In this document: positions 1 through 9,767 of the stretch, in pieces
Layout: every line of letters begins with the position of its first letter
How positions within the stretch are numbered: position 1 is the first letter of the stretch
Assembly (NCBI RefSeq): GCF_035593345.1
Contig: NZ_CP141606.1
Location: forward strand, 3,844,001 to 3,908,000
Length of the DNA: 64,000 nt
From: Lelliottia sp. JS-SCA-14
Lineage (GTDB): Bacteria > Pseudomonadota > Gammaproteobacteria > Enterobacterales > Enterobacteriaceae
Reading direction: 5' to 3'
Translations under genes and position numbers: made by a program
The notes under the pieces: generated by a model
Databases searched by the model: none
Seen by the model: the letters and a program-made list of their open reading frames with translations, nothing else
Told to the model about the DNA's origin: nothing

Positions 1-654
1 GAGAGTTTCGTCCGCAGGCGGAGGGGATTTTATCGCAGGCGCTTCGCCTTGCAGATAGCGCTCGATCGCGCGCAAAAGTTCTTCCGGCCCTTTCCACATG
101 GCGTGCACCGCTTCGGCGATATCGCGCGGGAGCGGGTAACAGTGGCGACGCCAGAAGTCCGCGCAGGCCTGATGGCGCAGCTCGGATTCATCTTCGATGA
201 GCTGTTGTTCAAAGAGCATGCCCGATTCAAACGCATTCAGGCTCAGCATGCGCTGGCAAAAACCGTGAATGGTAAAGACGGCCGCTTCGTCCATTTGCCG
301 CTCGGCCAGCAGCAGCCATTGGGCCGCCTGCTGCTTGTCGGTGATCTCTTCCAGCAGGCGAGCGTAAAGGGGGTTATCGGTGGTTTGACGCAGGCAGGCG
401 ATGCGCAGTTCGTGAATGTTCAGGCGAATACGCCCGCGTAGTTCGGCGGTCGCCGCTTCGGTGAAGGTCACCACCAGCAGCTGTTCCACGCTGAGCGGAC
501 GCCCAAACGCAGCATTACCGCCCAGACCCAGCAACAGGCGCAGGTACAGGGCGGCAATGGTGAAGGTTTTTCCGGTTCCCGCTGAGGCTTCAATCAATCG
601 TTCGCCCTGCAACGGCAAACGTAAGGGATCAAGGGACTCAGCGGTGTCGGTCAT
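1..654 (-). CDS. recB: RecB, exonuclease V beta subunit (5' part, cut by window start)
   Basis: First 218 codons of RecB, the 3'-5' helicase and nuclease subunit of RecBCD, which processes double-strand breaks and loads RecA. The visible part holds the UvrD/Rep-type Walker A motif near the N-terminus (EASAGTGKTFTIAAL) and continues in frame to base 1. The ATG at 652-654 overlaps the TGA of ptrA (651-653) as ATGA, so the two are translationally coupled. The recC-ptrA-recB order on one strand is the standard enterobacterial arrangement; recD is expected just outside the window. The C-terminal nuclease domain is not visible. Confidence 0.97.
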   Translation of the reverse strand, partial: MTDTAESLDPLRLPLQGERLIEASAGTGKTFTIAALYLRLLLGLGGNAAFGRPLSVEQLLVVTFTEAATAELRGRIRLNIHELRIACLRQTTDNPLYARLLEEITDKQQAAQWLLLAERQMDEAAVFTIHGFCQRMLSLNAFESGMLFEQQLIEDESELRHQACADFWRRHCYPLPRDIAEAVHAMWKGPEELLRAIERYLQGEAPAIKSPPPADETL

Positions 655-3533
655 TCTTTCTTACTCCAGGGCATCGATTTCTGTAATGCGCTGACGCTCT
701 CCCAGACTTTCCAGCCCTGAGGATCCACATAATCCACTTTTCCGTTCTGGCTGCCGGAAACCTGAGACAAGCATGCCATACCTTGCGGCTTCACCACCGC
801 CTGGTGGAAGAAATCGGCAACCTTTTGCGGCGTCAGCTGTTTTATCTCGGCCACTACTTTATCACGGGAATCGAAGGTCATATTCCCCCGGTCGAAATCT
901 TTGCTCAACTGCGACGCTTCTTCGCCCAGGGTCTGCGGAGCTTGCACCACCTGCGCGATCACCGCCTGCTGAATTTGGGCAAACTCTTCTGGCGTCATTT
1001 TGCGCAGTTTCTCTTCCGCCTGCGGGAAGAACGCCTGATAACGCTGCCAAAGATAAGCGGGCTGTTTGTCGCTGCTTTGCAGCAAGAAGCCGAGGCCCCA
1101 CTGGCGACCGACGTTCATCGAGAACGCAAACACCGCATAGCCGAGCTGTTCTTCGGTACGCAGCTGGTTGTAGAACCACGGCTGGATGATTTGCCCCAGC
1201 ACCGCGCTGTAGGCGGAGCTGGCAAACTCATCGTAGCCGGTCGGGACAAAGACGGCGGCCAGCGCGGAATCCGTGCTGCTGCCCGCTTTTTCGAAGATCA
1301 CATTCTGCTGTTTATCCACCAGCACGTCCTGGTTACGACACCACTCGTTGCCGTTCGCTCCCAGCTGCTTGCGAACATTCTGCGCGAGGGTTTTGGCCTG
1401 GTCTTCGCTCATGTTGCCGACAATCAGGAACTCTGGCCGCGAGTTCGTTTTCAGGGCGGTACGGTAGTCCAGCACCTCTTTCAGGGTGATCGACGGCAGC
1501 AGCGCACGGCGGGTTTCACGCTGGAAGTACGGGATCTGCGACAGCATCTGCACCGGCATAATCGCCTGATCGAAGGCTTTGCCTTTTTCCGCCGAATCCA
1601 TCATCTGCGCGTACCAGGATTTCGCCTGTTCAAGCTGCTCTTCGGTCGGCGTGTAGCTGAAATACCCGTCCAGCAGCGCTTCGAAAAGCTGCGGCAGACG
1701 CTGGGTGTAGCCGTTGGCGTTGACCATCAGTCCGTTGTTAGCGTTGGTGGAGAAACTGATCCCGCCCACGGCAGCCTGGTTACTCAGCTGATCGAGGGCG
1801 ATGCCTGCCAGGTAGTCATTCAGGGCAAACATGACCTGATTTTTGGCGCTGTCCATCGCCTGCGGGTTACGCAGCACGACGCTGACATCCGCCTTCGGCT
1901 CGCTGGCAAAGTAGCGGCTCGGGGTATAGACCACGCGTAAAGTCGGTTCGTTAACGATCAGTTCCGGATGCGGGTATTCCTTCGCAGGTTTGATCAGCGT
2001 GAAATCATCAGGGATGTATGGGTTCAGTTCCGGCAGTTGCAGGGCAATCTCTCCGGCTTTTTTCTGCCAGTCCGCGAAGGTTTGCGCGCTGATTTTATTC
2101 ACCTGATACGGTGCATCGACGAAGTACGCCGTTTTGTTATGCGGCTCTTTCGGGCTGATGTACCAGATACGGGCGTTTTGCGGGGTCATCATCGCCAGAC
2201 GCGCTTTGATAGCGTCGGCGTCATACTGATCGGCAATGTTGACCGCATCCAGCGTATGTTCGACCGGGACGCGGATCATGGTGTCAGCCAGCCATTCGAC
2301 ATAGTCCATATCGCGGGTGATCGACGGATAGCGGAAGTCGAGATCCAGCACATGGGCCAGCTCGTCAAAGTAGCGTTTATCAACGCCTTTATCACGAAGC
2401 AGCGAGAGATAGCTGAAAATCGCCGCAACCACTTCATCGCGGTGCGCGAGGCCTTTGTCAGTCAGGGTTGCCGAGATAGCCAGCACACCGCTGTTGCCAT
2501 TCACGACCGGATCGGAGTCAGCGCGGATGCCCTCTACCAGGCCCTGCTTTTGCAGCCAGTCCGAGAGCGTGCCCGGACTGCGGTTGCCGATCAGATAGGT
2601 GACCAGTTCGTCCGTTTTACTGCGGAACTGGGCGGTGTTGTTATCAATACGGAATTCGACACGCAGCACTTTTCGCGGCATGGCCGGAACGTAGTGAATG
2701 ATGATGCCTTTCTGCTCGTCGGTGACCACTGGCGTGGTGATTTCCGGCTTGTCGATGTTTTTGTTGGGGACGCGGCCATAGGTTTGCGCTGCGATGCGCG
2801 CCAGCTCCGGCAACGGTTTGTTGCTGTAGACCACCGCTTTCATCAGGTTGGCGGAATAATATTTATCGCGAAACGCGTGTAAGGCATCAAGCACCGGGCT
2901 GCCAGGTTTGTCGCTCAGGGTTTCGAGATTTCCCCCGGAAAAACGCGAGCCGGGGTGCGCCGGGTTGATGGTTTCGGCGCTGACCTGAGCCATACGCATA
3001 CCGTCTCGGGTACGGGCCATGGTCAGCTCGGCATTGACGGCGTTACGCTCGCGATCGGCATATTTTTTATCAAGCAGCGGCGAGGCGATGGCATCGGCGA
3101 GACTGTCTACCGCCCCTTCCAGCGCATCGTTTTCGACTTCCAGATAAAACGCGGTGCGATACGGCGCGGTGCTGGCATTGTGGCTGCCGCCGTGCATTTT
3201 GAGGAATTCGGAGAGACTGTCCGGCTGTGGGTATTTTTTGGAGCCCATCAGCGTCATGTGCTCAAGATAATGAGCCAGGCCCGGATGCGCGTCAGGATCT
3301 TCCAGCGAGCCCACCGGCACCACCAGCGCAGAGAGCGACTTCACCGCCTGCGGGTCAGAAACCAGCAGCACAGTCATCCCGTTATCAAGGCGAATCGCCT
3401 GATATTGGCGAGTGTCTTTTTCGCTCTTACGGATTGTTTCCTGAACGGGTTGCCAACCGGTATCTGCCTGAGTGAGGGGAGCCCAGAGGGCGACAAACAA
3501 TACAAACGCTTTAAACAAGGTGCTGCCTGGCAT
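651..3533 (-). CDS. ptrA: Protease III (pitrilysin)
   Basis: Periplasmic zinc metalloprotease of the insulinase (M16) family that degrades small polypeptides. It has 960 residues, about the length of E. coli pitrilysin (962). A signal peptide covers about residues 1-23 (ending PLTQA). The inverted zinc motif HxxEH is at H88, E91 and H92 (HYLEH). The protein is full length through the inactive C-terminal half. It lies between recC and recB; its stop overlaps the recB start. A 140-base gap separates it from recC and shows no clear terminator, only a short inverted repeat near 3573-3592. Confidence 0.97.
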   Translation of the reverse strand: MPGSTLFKAFVLFVALWAPLTQADTGWQPVQETIRKSEKDTRQYQAIRLDNGMTVLLVSDPQAVKSLSALVVPVGSLEDPDAHPGLAHYLEHMTLMGSKKYPQPDSLSEFLKMHGGSHNASTAPYRTAFYLEVENDALEGAVDSLADAIASPLLDKKYADRERNAVNAELTMARTRDGMRMAQVSAETINPAHPGSRFSGGNLETLSDKPGSPVLDALHAFRDKYYSANLMKAVVYSNKPLPELARIAAQTYGRVPNKNIDKPEITTPVVTDEQKGIIIHYVPAMPRKVLRVEFRIDNNTAQFRSKTDELVTYLIGNRSPGTLSDWLQKQGLVEGIRADSDPVVNGNSGVLAISATLTDKGLAHRDEVVAAIFSYLSLLRDKGVDKRYFDELAHVLDLDFRYPSITRDMDYVEWLADTMIRVPVEHTLDAVNIADQYDADAIKARLAMMTPQNARIWYISPKEPHNKTAYFVDAPYQVNKISAQTFADWQKKAGEIALQLPELNPYIPDDFTLIKPAKEYPHPELIVNEPTLRVVYTPSRYFASEPKADVSVVLRNPQAMDSAKNQVMFALNDYLAGIALDQLSNQAAVGGISFSTNANNGLMVNANGYTQRLPQLFEALLDGYFSYTPTEEQLEQAKSWYAQMMDSAEKGKAFDQAIMPVQMLSQIPYFQRETRRALLPSITLKEVLDYRTALKTNSRPEFLIVGNMSEDQAKTLAQNVRKQLGANGNEWCRNQDVLVDKQQNVIFEKAGSSTDSALAAVFVPTGYDEFASSAYSAVLGQIIQPWFYNQLRTEEQLGYAVFAFSMNVGRQWGLGFLLQSSDKQPAYLWQRYQAFFPQAEEKLRKMTPEEFAQIQQAVIAQVVQAPQTLGEEASQLSKDFDRGNMTFDSRDKVVAEIKQLTPQKVADFFHQAVVKPQGMACLSQVSGSQNGKVDYVDPQGWKVWESVSALQKSMPWSKKE

Positions 3534-3673
3534 TCACTACCTCTTCATCACGGCTACATCATTAACAATTTGCGTGCTGGGCACGCCAGCATCTCTTTAT
3601 GTTGGTACATCAGTCCGTGACAAGATGGGCATAATAAATGAACACCTTTCCCTGCGCAATTTTTATACAATCA

Positions 3674-6600
3674 TCAGGACTGATTATATTTAAACAAAGG
3701 TAACAGATAGCGCTGCGCCTCTTGCGTGATGACCTCGAAGTACTCCGGCTCCAGGGTTCTCCATAAACGCTGATACCAGACATCATCACCCTCTCCGCGC
3801 ACCATCATGTTCCCTTCGTACGCCTGTAAAAACTTGCTGCGCGCTTTTTGCAGCGTGACGTCATCCGTTAACATGGCATCATTCTGCGCGTCGTAACAAG
3901 CTTTTATCCACGCGCCCCCACTTTCTGGGAGCAACAGCAGCGGTTTGTTCATCCCCTGACGATAGCCCTCAATGTAGGGCTCCAGATAGGCTAATGCCCG
4001 ATCGGCAGCCATCGGTGGGAATCGCCATTCGCCATCCTTACGCACAAACAAGCGGCTTTCGCCTTCGTTGCCACAGGCACTGTAGACAAGATGTTCGAGC
4101 CAGAGTTGCAAACCCTGTGAAACACTGAGCATGGCAGGACGCCAGCGCAGCAAGCCGTCCGGTTGAACCTGCTGTAACCAGCCCGTCAGCTGAATGCCGT
4201 TGCACGTCAGATCAATTTCGAGGCTTTTACCCGGCTGACGGCACTCCACCACCCGGTCCGCCAGGGCCTGCATCTCCTGACACTGCATGTCCCAGGCAAT
4301 TTCTCCGAATGCACCGTAAGGGAGTTGCCCCGCAGCCCGATAGCGGCGGAACAGCATTTGCGCATTTTCCTCTTCCACCAGCGCATTGAGCAGCTGCTGA
4401 TTCAACTGGTAGCGGCTTAATCCGTCGAGGGTAAAGGGTTCTGCATCCGGGATTTCACTCTCCTCGGAGCGGAAGTTCACCTGCAGTCGCTGCTGGAAAA
4501 ACGCCCGTACCGGGTGCGCCCAAAAGCGCTGCAATTGTTCAAACGTCAGTGTTTCGATTGGGCGAGATTCCAGTTCCTGAATGAAATCCGTATGGGCTTG
4601 CCCCTCTTTCCTCGCAGCGGGGAGCCATTCGCGGGCGTAGCTTTGCTGTTCGTTGTCGACGTAGTTGATCGGGTCAAACGGCATACGGCTGTGAAGATGG
4701 GTAATATGTTTTTTTACCCGCTGCTCGCTCTCGTCGCAGTTAAGCAGTTCGTCGCCCGGCAGATAGTGACTTTGACCGATGTAATCCACCAGCTCCTGCA
4801 CCAGCACCGACGGGAAACGCTCGCTGTTATCCTGAATGGAGTGCCCGATATAGCTGATGTAGAGCTTTTGCTGGGCCGAAATCAGCGCTTCCAGGAAGAG
4901 GTAGCGGTCATCATCACGTCGGCTACGGTCGCCGCGCTTCGGCTGCTGGCTCATGAGATCGAAGCCTAGCGGCGCAAGGGCGCGCGGATAGACGCCGTCG
5001 TTCATCCCCAGCAAACACACCACCTTGAACGGAATCGAACGCATCGGCATCAGCGTACAGATATTGACAGGGCCCGCGAGGAAGCGCTGGCTAATACGCT
5101 CCTGGTCCAGGCGCTGAGTCAGTTCGTCACGCAGCAGAGAGAGCGGGATGGCTTCGTCATAATGTGACGAAATGCCCTCATCGATAATGGCCTGCCACTG
5201 CTGTTCGATCAGCGCCATCGCCGCTTCCGTGTCCGTATCGGGCAGGAAGAAATCATTGAGCATTTCACGACACAGCGGCTGCCATTCTTCCAGCGTGCGG
5301 GACTGCATCAGCTCGCGCCGCCAGCGGTTAAGCTGCATTAACAGCGAGGCCAGATGGCCCACCAGCTCGGCAATCAGCCCGGAAGATTCGTCGTACGGCA
5401 GAACCTCATTCCACTCACCCTGATGGCTCTCCATCGCGTAGCCCAGCAGCATACGCGTCAGGCCAAACTGCCAGGTGTGCTGGCCCGTAGGAGGAAGTTC
5501 GAACTCCTGAACGTTGTCGTCGTCGATGCCCCAGCGAACGCCCGATTCATTCACCCACTGACGCAGATAGCGCAATCCGTCTTCATCGATATCGAAGCGC
5601 GCGGCCAGCACCGGCACATCCAGCAGCGCCAGCACGTCTTCCGAAATAAAGCGGCTGTCAGGCAGAGCCAGCAGACTGATAAAGGCCTGCAAAGCCGGAT
5701 GAGACTGACGCGCCCGGCGGTCAGAAACAGCATAAGGAAGATAGCGATCGCCCGTTGCACTGCCGAACACCGCCTGGATAAACGGGCTGTAGCTGTCGAT
5801 ATCCGCCACCATCACCACGATATCGCGCGGCGTCAGCTCAGGATCGTCCTGCAGCATTGCCAGCAGTTTGTCATGCAGCACTTCCACCTCGCGCTGCGGG
5901 CTGTGGCACACATGCACCGTGACGCTGCGATCCTCAGGATCCAGTTTTCGCTTCTTGTCGCTGCGGGCGAATTCCTCGGCGGTGATCCCGGCGATCGCGC
6001 GGTTTTCCAGATCGAGAATATCCAGCTGGACGTTGTGCAACAGGCTGTCCGGGGTGATCTCCGCGAAGGCATCGACGTCCCCTTCCCCGGACGAGGTAAT
6101 GTCTGACAACATGTGAATGTAGTCGCGCCCCAGCTTGCCCCAGGAGGCCAGCAGCGGGTTAGGTAAGTTTTGAATGCCTTCTTCATCGAATAGCTGAGCA
6201 GCATTGTCGCTGTCTTTGAAGAGCGGGATCGCGCGCTCTTCAAAGATCCGCCGCCTCTGGCGGGCAACAAGCCGCGCCAGCCATTTCGGGTCCTGAATAT
6301 CGCCCCAGTAATGACGACAGGGGTTGGTAAACAGAATGTGGATATCGACGTGTTTCCCGAGTGCTTTTAGGGCATTCAGGTAGACCGGCGGTAAGGCTGA
6401 AATCCCACAGATAAACACCCGCGACGGCAAGCCGACAGGCGGTTCAGAGGCCGTTTCCAGCGTCGAGATAAAACGCTCATACAGGTTGGCGCGGTGCCAC
6501 TGCGGTTGCCCTAGTTTTTCCGTGTGTTCCACCAGCGCTTTCCACAGCGGAGCCTGCCAGATTTGCGCCTCCGGCAGGCCGTCAACCAGCTCTCCGGCTT

Positions 6601-7048
6601 CCCAGCGCGTCAGCCAGTCGGGGCGATAAACCAGATACTGGTCATACAGATCGGCGGTTCGCGAGGCCAGCTGGAACAGCTTACGTTTGTCGGTATCGTC
6701 GCTGAGGTAGTGGCGCAGCATGGCGAACTCATCGCTCGCCAGCATATCCGGCAACAGCGACATCAGCTTCCAGCTCATGCTCTGCTTGTTGAATTCACTT
6801 TTTTTGGGGATTTCCGGCAGGACACGGACAAACATCTCCCAGATGAAACTTGCCGGAAGCGGGAACTCGATATTGGCCGCGATGCCAAACTTTTGCGCCA
6901 GGGACATCTGAAGCCACTGGGCCATACCGGTGCTTTGCACCAGCACCATTTCTGGCTCAAAAGGGTCGGCAGGATGCTCACGCTCGACGATAAACTCCAT
7001 CAGCGCTTCCAGCACATCCAGACGATTTGAGTGGTAGACCCTTAACAT
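3674..7048 (-). CDS. recC: RecC, exonuclease V gamma subunit
   Basis: RecC, the Chi-recognition and scaffold subunit of RecBCD. The ORF has 1124 residues, close to the 1122 of E. coli, and begins MLRVYHSNRLDVLEAL, a typical RecC N-terminus. RecC has an inactivated helicase fold, so no working Walker motifs are expected. It is followed by ptrA on the same strand. The upstream neighbour is ppdC, 12 bases away, so recC could be read from the pseudopilin operon or from its own promoter inside ppdC. No truncation or frameshift is seen. Confidence 0.97.
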   Translation of the reverse strand: MLRVYHSNRLDVLEALMEFIVEREHPADPFEPEMVLVQSTGMAQWLQMSLAQKFGIAANIEFPLPASFIWEMFVRVLPEIPKKSEFNKQSMSWKLMSLLPDMLASDEFAMLRHYLSDDTDKRKLFQLASRTADLYDQYLVYRPDWLTRWEAGELVDGLPEAQIWQAPLWKALVEHTEKLGQPQWHRANLYERFISTLETASEPPVGLPSRVFICGISALPPVYLNALKALGKHVDIHILFTNPCRHYWGDIQDPKWLARLVARQRRRIFEERAIPLFKDSDNAAQLFDEEGIQNLPNPLLASWGKLGRDYIHMLSDITSSGEGDVDAFAEITPDSLLHNVQLDILDLENRAIAGITAEEFARSDKKRKLDPEDRSVTVHVCHSPQREVEVLHDKLLAMLQDDPELTPRDIVVMVADIDSYSPFIQAVFGSATGDRYLPYAVSDRRARQSHPALQAFISLLALPDSRFISEDVLALLDVPVLAARFDIDEDGLRYLRQWVNESGVRWGIDDDNVQEFELPPTGQHTWQFGLTRMLLGYAMESHQGEWNEVLPYDESSGLIAELVGHLASLLMQLNRWRRELMQSRTLEEWQPLCREMLNDFFLPDTDTEAAMALIEQQWQAIIDEGISSHYDEAIPLSLLRDELTQRLDQERISQRFLAGPVNICTLMPMRSIPFKVVCLLGMNDGVYPRALAPLGFDLMSQQPKRGDRSRRDDDRYLFLEALISAQQKLYISYIGHSIQDNSERFPSVLVQELVDYIGQSHYLPGDELLNCDESEQRVKKHITHLHSRMPFDPINYVDNEQQSYAREWLPAARKEGQAHTDFIQELESRPIETLTFEQLQRFWAHPVRAFFQQRLQVNFRSEESEIPDAEPFTLDGLSRYQLNQQLLNALVEEENAQMLFRRYRAAGQLPYGAFGEIAWDMQCQEMQALADRVVECRQPGKSLEIDLTCNGIQLTGWLQQVQPDGLLRWRPAMLSVSQGLQLWLEHLVYSACGNEGESRLFVRKDGEWRFPPMAADRALAYLEPYIEGYRQGMNKPLLLLPESGGAWIKACYDAQNDAMLTDDVTLQKARSKFLQAYEGNMMVRGEGDDVWYQRLWRTLEPEYFEVITQEAQRYLLPLFKYNQS

Positions 7049-7060
7049 AGACGCTCCCGA

Positions 7061-7384
7061 CTACTGGCTAAGCGGGCAATGCAGGCGTGTCATCTGACCC
7101 TGCCGCCCCAATGGCGAAATAAGTGTGACCGTGATGCTGACACATCCGGCCTGTGTTGTCTGCCCCCGGTTTATCCGCCAGCCAGCAGGTAAGGTCTCCT
7201 GCGATAGCTGGGACTCATTCCAGGCATAGTGCCAGAGCTGGCGATACTGATTAAACATCATAAAACGCGCCGCCAGCGCCCGATGATAGCCCGACAGCGC
7301 GGTGATGACGATGACCAGCAGCATCATGGCCAACAGGACTTCCACTATGCTAAATCCCTTTTGCCTCGCTAAGGTAACTGACAT
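7061..7384 (-). CDS. ppdC: Prepilin-like protein PpdC
   Basis: Type IV pilin-like (pseudopilin) protein of 107 residues. The N-terminus has the prepilin peptidase site and hydrophobic helix: a short basic leader, then GFSIVEVLLAMMLLVIVITAL, with Glu at +5 after the cleavage site (G/F). An ATG at 7384 is chosen over longer in-frame starts because it places the leader correctly and matches the E. coli length. It overlaps the ygdB stop by 16 bases. It is the last of four coupled genes ppdA-ppdB-ygdB-ppdC. The operon's function in assembly of minor pilins is inferred from homologues. Confidence 0.9.
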   Translation of the reverse strand: MSVTLARQKGFSIVEVLLAMMLLVIVITALSGYHRALAARFMMFNQYRQLWHYAWNESQLSQETLPAGWRINRGQTTQAGCVSITVTLISPLGRQGQMTRLHCPLSQ

Positions 7385-7770
7385 AACGCGGTCTCCTTCA
7401 GCGGGCAGAAATCGCTCCAGCCGTGGGGTGACAACACCACGCGGTTGTCCTGAATGGTGCCGCCACGCCACAGCAACAGTTCGCCGCTGCCGGCAATGAG
7501 CAGGACTCTGTCTCCACTCAAGACCCGCAGACAGACGCGGCCCGGCGGCCCGTTTCGGCACTGAACGTCCGGTGCCGCCGACCAGAGCTGACTTTTGCCC
7601 CACTCCAGCGCCGACTGTGCCTCCGCCTGCTGTACAATCGCCCCGCGCTCATTGCTGACGATTTGCGTAAAAACGTCGAGCCGTTGGTTGAGACCGGTCA
7701 GGATCAGGCTACCCATTACCAGTAGCAGCAGGACCAGCGCGAGGGATGACATCCCTTGCTGGCGCTTCAC
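7369..7770 (-). CDS. ygdB: YgdB, conserved small membrane protein of the ppd operon
   Basis: About 133 residues with one N-terminal hydrophobic helix (SSLALVLLLLVMGSLILTGL) and a conserved C-terminal end (GWSDFCPLKE..LCQLP) that I recognise from E. coli YgdB. It resembles a PilX/GspK-like minor pilin protein without a clear peptidase site. The GTG at 7768-7770 overlaps the ppdB TGA (7767-7769) as GTGA and gives a length close to the 135 of E. coli; an upstream GTG at 7794 would add eight residues. Function is unproven; the operon context suggests pseudopilus assembly. Confidence 0.88.
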   Translation of the reverse strand: MKRQQGMSSLALVLLLLVMGSLILTGLNQRLDVFTQIVSNERGAIVQQAEAQSALEWGKSQLWSAAPDVQCRNGPPGRVCLRVLSGDRVLLIAGSGELLLWRGGTIQDNRVVLSPHGWSDFCPLKETALCQLP

Positions 7771-8327
7771 AGGTTGAACCCCGTGACTCGCCACCTTGCC
7801 TGAAATGACTCTGTCAATCGCCCTGCGCGCGCAGCATCCAGCGCTATATTCAGCTCAGGGGCAAAGCCGGGGTGATCGGTTTTGCTCACTGTGAACTGAG
7901 TCACCCAGATGCTTTCAGGCTCAGTCAGTTTTTCCCAGCCTTTTCCTTCGCAGTTCGTGGCTCCGCGCTGCGTCTCCAGCGCGCCTGCTTCCAGGCGATA
8001 ACCCGTTTGCTCGGCATCCGTCGAGGGTGAGTTTTCCCAACGACCGTTGCTGTTGGCATCCCATTGCACAATCACACAGTGCCCGTCGCGACCCAGGGTC
8101 AGCGCCTGTCCCTGGCAGAGTCCGGCGCAATATCCGGCTCTCTGCAGCTGTTTGCCGATGGCGGTCGCTCTCTGCCAGATCGCTTCCTCCAGCTCCTGCT
8201 GTTGCTCCTGCATCAGGATCGCCCGCTGCAACCCCGGCAAAAAACGCGCGGTGCACAGGAGTAAAATACTGCCAATCGCCATGGCGATGAGCACCTCTGT
8301 CAGCGAGAACCCGCGTTGATTTAGCAT
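7767..8327 (-). CDS. ppdB: Prepilin-like protein PpdB
   Basis: Pseudopilin of 186 residues, similar to GspJ/PilW-type minor pilins. The leader MLNQRG is followed by FSLTEVLIAMAIGSILLL, with the +5 Glu. The ATG at 8325-8327 is chosen for this leader; longer in-frame starts would add 21 residues without a pilin leader. The C-terminus WRVTGFNL matches the E. coli protein I recall. It overlaps the ppdA stop (8321-8323) by seven bases and the ygdB start by GTGA, so translation of the four genes is coupled. Confidence 0.9.
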   Translation of the reverse strand: MLNQRGFSLTEVLIAMAIGSILLLCTARFLPGLQRAILMQEQQQELEEAIWQRATAIGKQLQRAGYCAGLCQGQALTLGRDGHCVIVQWDANSNGRWENSPSTDAEQTGYRLEAGALETQRGATNCEGKGWEKLTEPESIWVTQFTVSKTDHPGFAPELNIALDAARAGRLTESFQARWRVTGFNL

Positions 8328-8782
8328 GTCCCTTTCCCCGTGCTGTTGCACATTCTGATGCGCCCGGTGTTCGACACGATAACGAGCCACTCACCCGCAG
8401 AACTTTTGACGCGTATTCGCCCAGGCCAGGCGGTATCCCGTAGCCCATAAAAACCCAGGGAAGGCGTCAGCTCCGCGAGGGTCACTTCCGGCCAGTATGA
8501 GTTGAGCACCCGACGATCCCGGGACTGACAATCCACCATTTTGGTCGTCAACAGACACCAGCTCTCACCGTCCTTTTTGGCGATGATGAGATGATCCCGG
8601 TTGTAGCCGTTCGCGTCGTTGCGCAGCTGCACCAGGTAATCTCTTACCTGATGTGCGGTTTGCCACAGACGCTGCTGGTGCTGCCAGTTTTGCCAGCCGG
8701 ACAGGCCCGTGGCGCTGAGAATGACGACCAGCGCGATGGCAAACAGGGTTTCGATAAGCGTAAAGCCGCGTTCTTTTTTCAT
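8321..8782 (-). CDS. ppdA: Prepilin-like protein PpdA
   Basis: First gene of the pseudopilin operon, 153 residues. The leader MKKERG and helix FTLIETLFAIALVVILSATG form a classical class III signal with Glu at +5. The fold is GspH/FimT-like. It is separated from thyA by 184 bases holding the thyA terminator and a large inverted repeat, so ppdA probably has its own promoter there. The products are thought to be processed by a prepilin peptidase; none is encoded in the window. Confidence 0.9.
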   Translation of the reverse strand: MKKERGFTLIETLFAIALVVILSATGLSGWQNWQHQQRLWQTAHQVRDYLVQLRNDANGYNRDHLIIAKKDGESWCLLTTKMVDCQSRDRRVLNSYWPEVTLAELTPSLGFYGLRDTAWPGRIRVKSSAGEWLVIVSNTGRIRMCNSTGKGTC

Positions 8783-8833
8783 GCTCGCAGTGTGACGAGA
8801 GCGGGCAATAAAAACGACTGGAGAAAGTGAAGG

Positions 8834-8903
8834 TTACGAGGCGCTTTCCGCGAAAACTCATCCGTTGCATTGCGTTGCAAAAACGCTGGAAAGCGCCTCG
8901 TAA
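8834..8903. repeat. Perfect 16-base inverted repeat between ppdA and thyA
   Basis: Arms TTACGAGGCGCTTTCC at 8834-8849 and its exact reverse complement at 8888-8903 flank a 38-base spacer. It lies just downstream of the thyA terminator and upstream of ppdA. It has no T tract, so it is not a simple terminator. It could be a small mobile repeat, an RNA stem, or a regulator site for ppdA; the sequence does not decide between them. Confidence 0.85.
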
Positions 8904-8917
8904 AAGCGAAATCAGGG

Positions 8918-8948
8918 CAAAAAAAACCGGCGCTCAAGAGCACCGGTT
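8918..8948 (-). terminator. Intrinsic terminator of thyA
   Basis: On the minus strand an 11-bp stem (8948-8938 with 8935-8925, one G-U pair) with a short loop is followed by a run of Ts (A run 8919-8926 on the plus strand). It sits 20 bases after the thyA stop. Confidence 0.9.
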
Positions 8949-8966
8949 GTGTGAGGATAGTCGTTA

Positions 8967-9761
8967 TCAGATAGCGACAGGGGCTTTGATGCCAGGGTGC
9001 GGATCGTAGCCTTCAATCTCGAAATCGTCGAAGCGATAGTCGAAGATGGATTCCGGCTTACGCTTGATAACCAGCTTCGGCAGCGCGCGCGGTTCGCGGC
9101 TCAGCTGCAGATGCGTCTGTTCCATGTGGTTGCTGTAGAGGTGCGTATCGCCACCGGTCCAGACAAAGTCACCGACTTCGAGGTCGCACTGCTGCGCCAT
9201 CATATGCACCAGTAAGGCGTAGCTGGCGATATTGAACGGCAGACCGAGGAACACGTCGCAAGAGCGCTGATACAGCTGGCAGGAGAGCTTGCCGTCAGCG
9301 ACATAGAACTGGAAGAAGGCGTGGCAAGGTGCCAGCGCCATTTTGTCCAGCTCACCGACGTTCCAGGCTGAAACGATGATACGACGCGAATCGGGATCGT
9401 TTTTCAGCTGGTTCAGAACGGTGGTGATCTGGTCGATATGACGGCCATCAGGCGTTGGCCACGCCCGCCACTGCTTGCCGTAGACCGGGCCCAGGTTGCC
9501 GTTTTCATCTGCCCACTCGTCCCAGATCGAGACGTTGTTTTCGTGCAGGTACGCCACATTGGTATCGCCTTGCAGGAACCAGAGCAGTTCATGAATGATC
9601 GAGCGCAAATGGCAGCGCTTAGTCGTCACCAGCGGAAAACCTTCCTGCAGGTTAAAGCGCATCTGGTGGCCAAAAATGGAGAGCGTTCCGGTACCGGTGC
9701 GATCGTTTTTCGGCGTGCCCTCATCGAGCACTTTTTTCATCAGTTCAAGATACTGTTTCAT
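8967..9761 (-). CDS. thyA: Thymidylate synthase
   Basis: Converts dUMP to dTMP using methylene-tetrahydrofolate as carbon donor and reductant. It has 264 residues, identical in length to E. coli ThyA. The active-site loop with the nucleophilic Cys is present ([19 protein letters not shown], the second Cys), as are the C-terminal motifs [14 protein letters not shown]. Its ATG lies six bases after the lgt stop, so lgt and thyA form an operon. A strong terminator follows. Confidence 0.98.
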   Translation of the reverse strand: MKQYLELMKKVLDEGTPKNDRTGTGTLSIFGHQMRFNLQEGFPLVTTKRCHLRSIIHELLWFLQGDTNVAYLHENNVSIWDEWADENGNLGPVYGKQWRAWPTPDGRHIDQITTVLNQLKNDPDSRRIIVSAWNVGELDKMALAPCHAFFQFYVADGKLSCQLYQRSCDVFLGLPFNIASYALLVHMMAQQCDLEVGDFVWTGGDTHLYSNHMEQTHLQLSREPRALPKLVIKRKPESIFDYRFDDFEIEGYDPHPGIKAPVAI

Positions 9762-9767
9762 GGTTCC

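Noticed and set aside
783..1940. 385-codon plus-strand ORF antisense to ptrA
   Set aside because: It lies wholly within a well-supported pitrilysin gene, has no domain I recognise and no convincing RBS; long antisense frames are expected in GC-rich genes.
3573..3592. Short inverted repeat upstream of ptrA as a recC terminator
   Set aside because: The stem is short and lacks a T tract in the direction of recC transcription.
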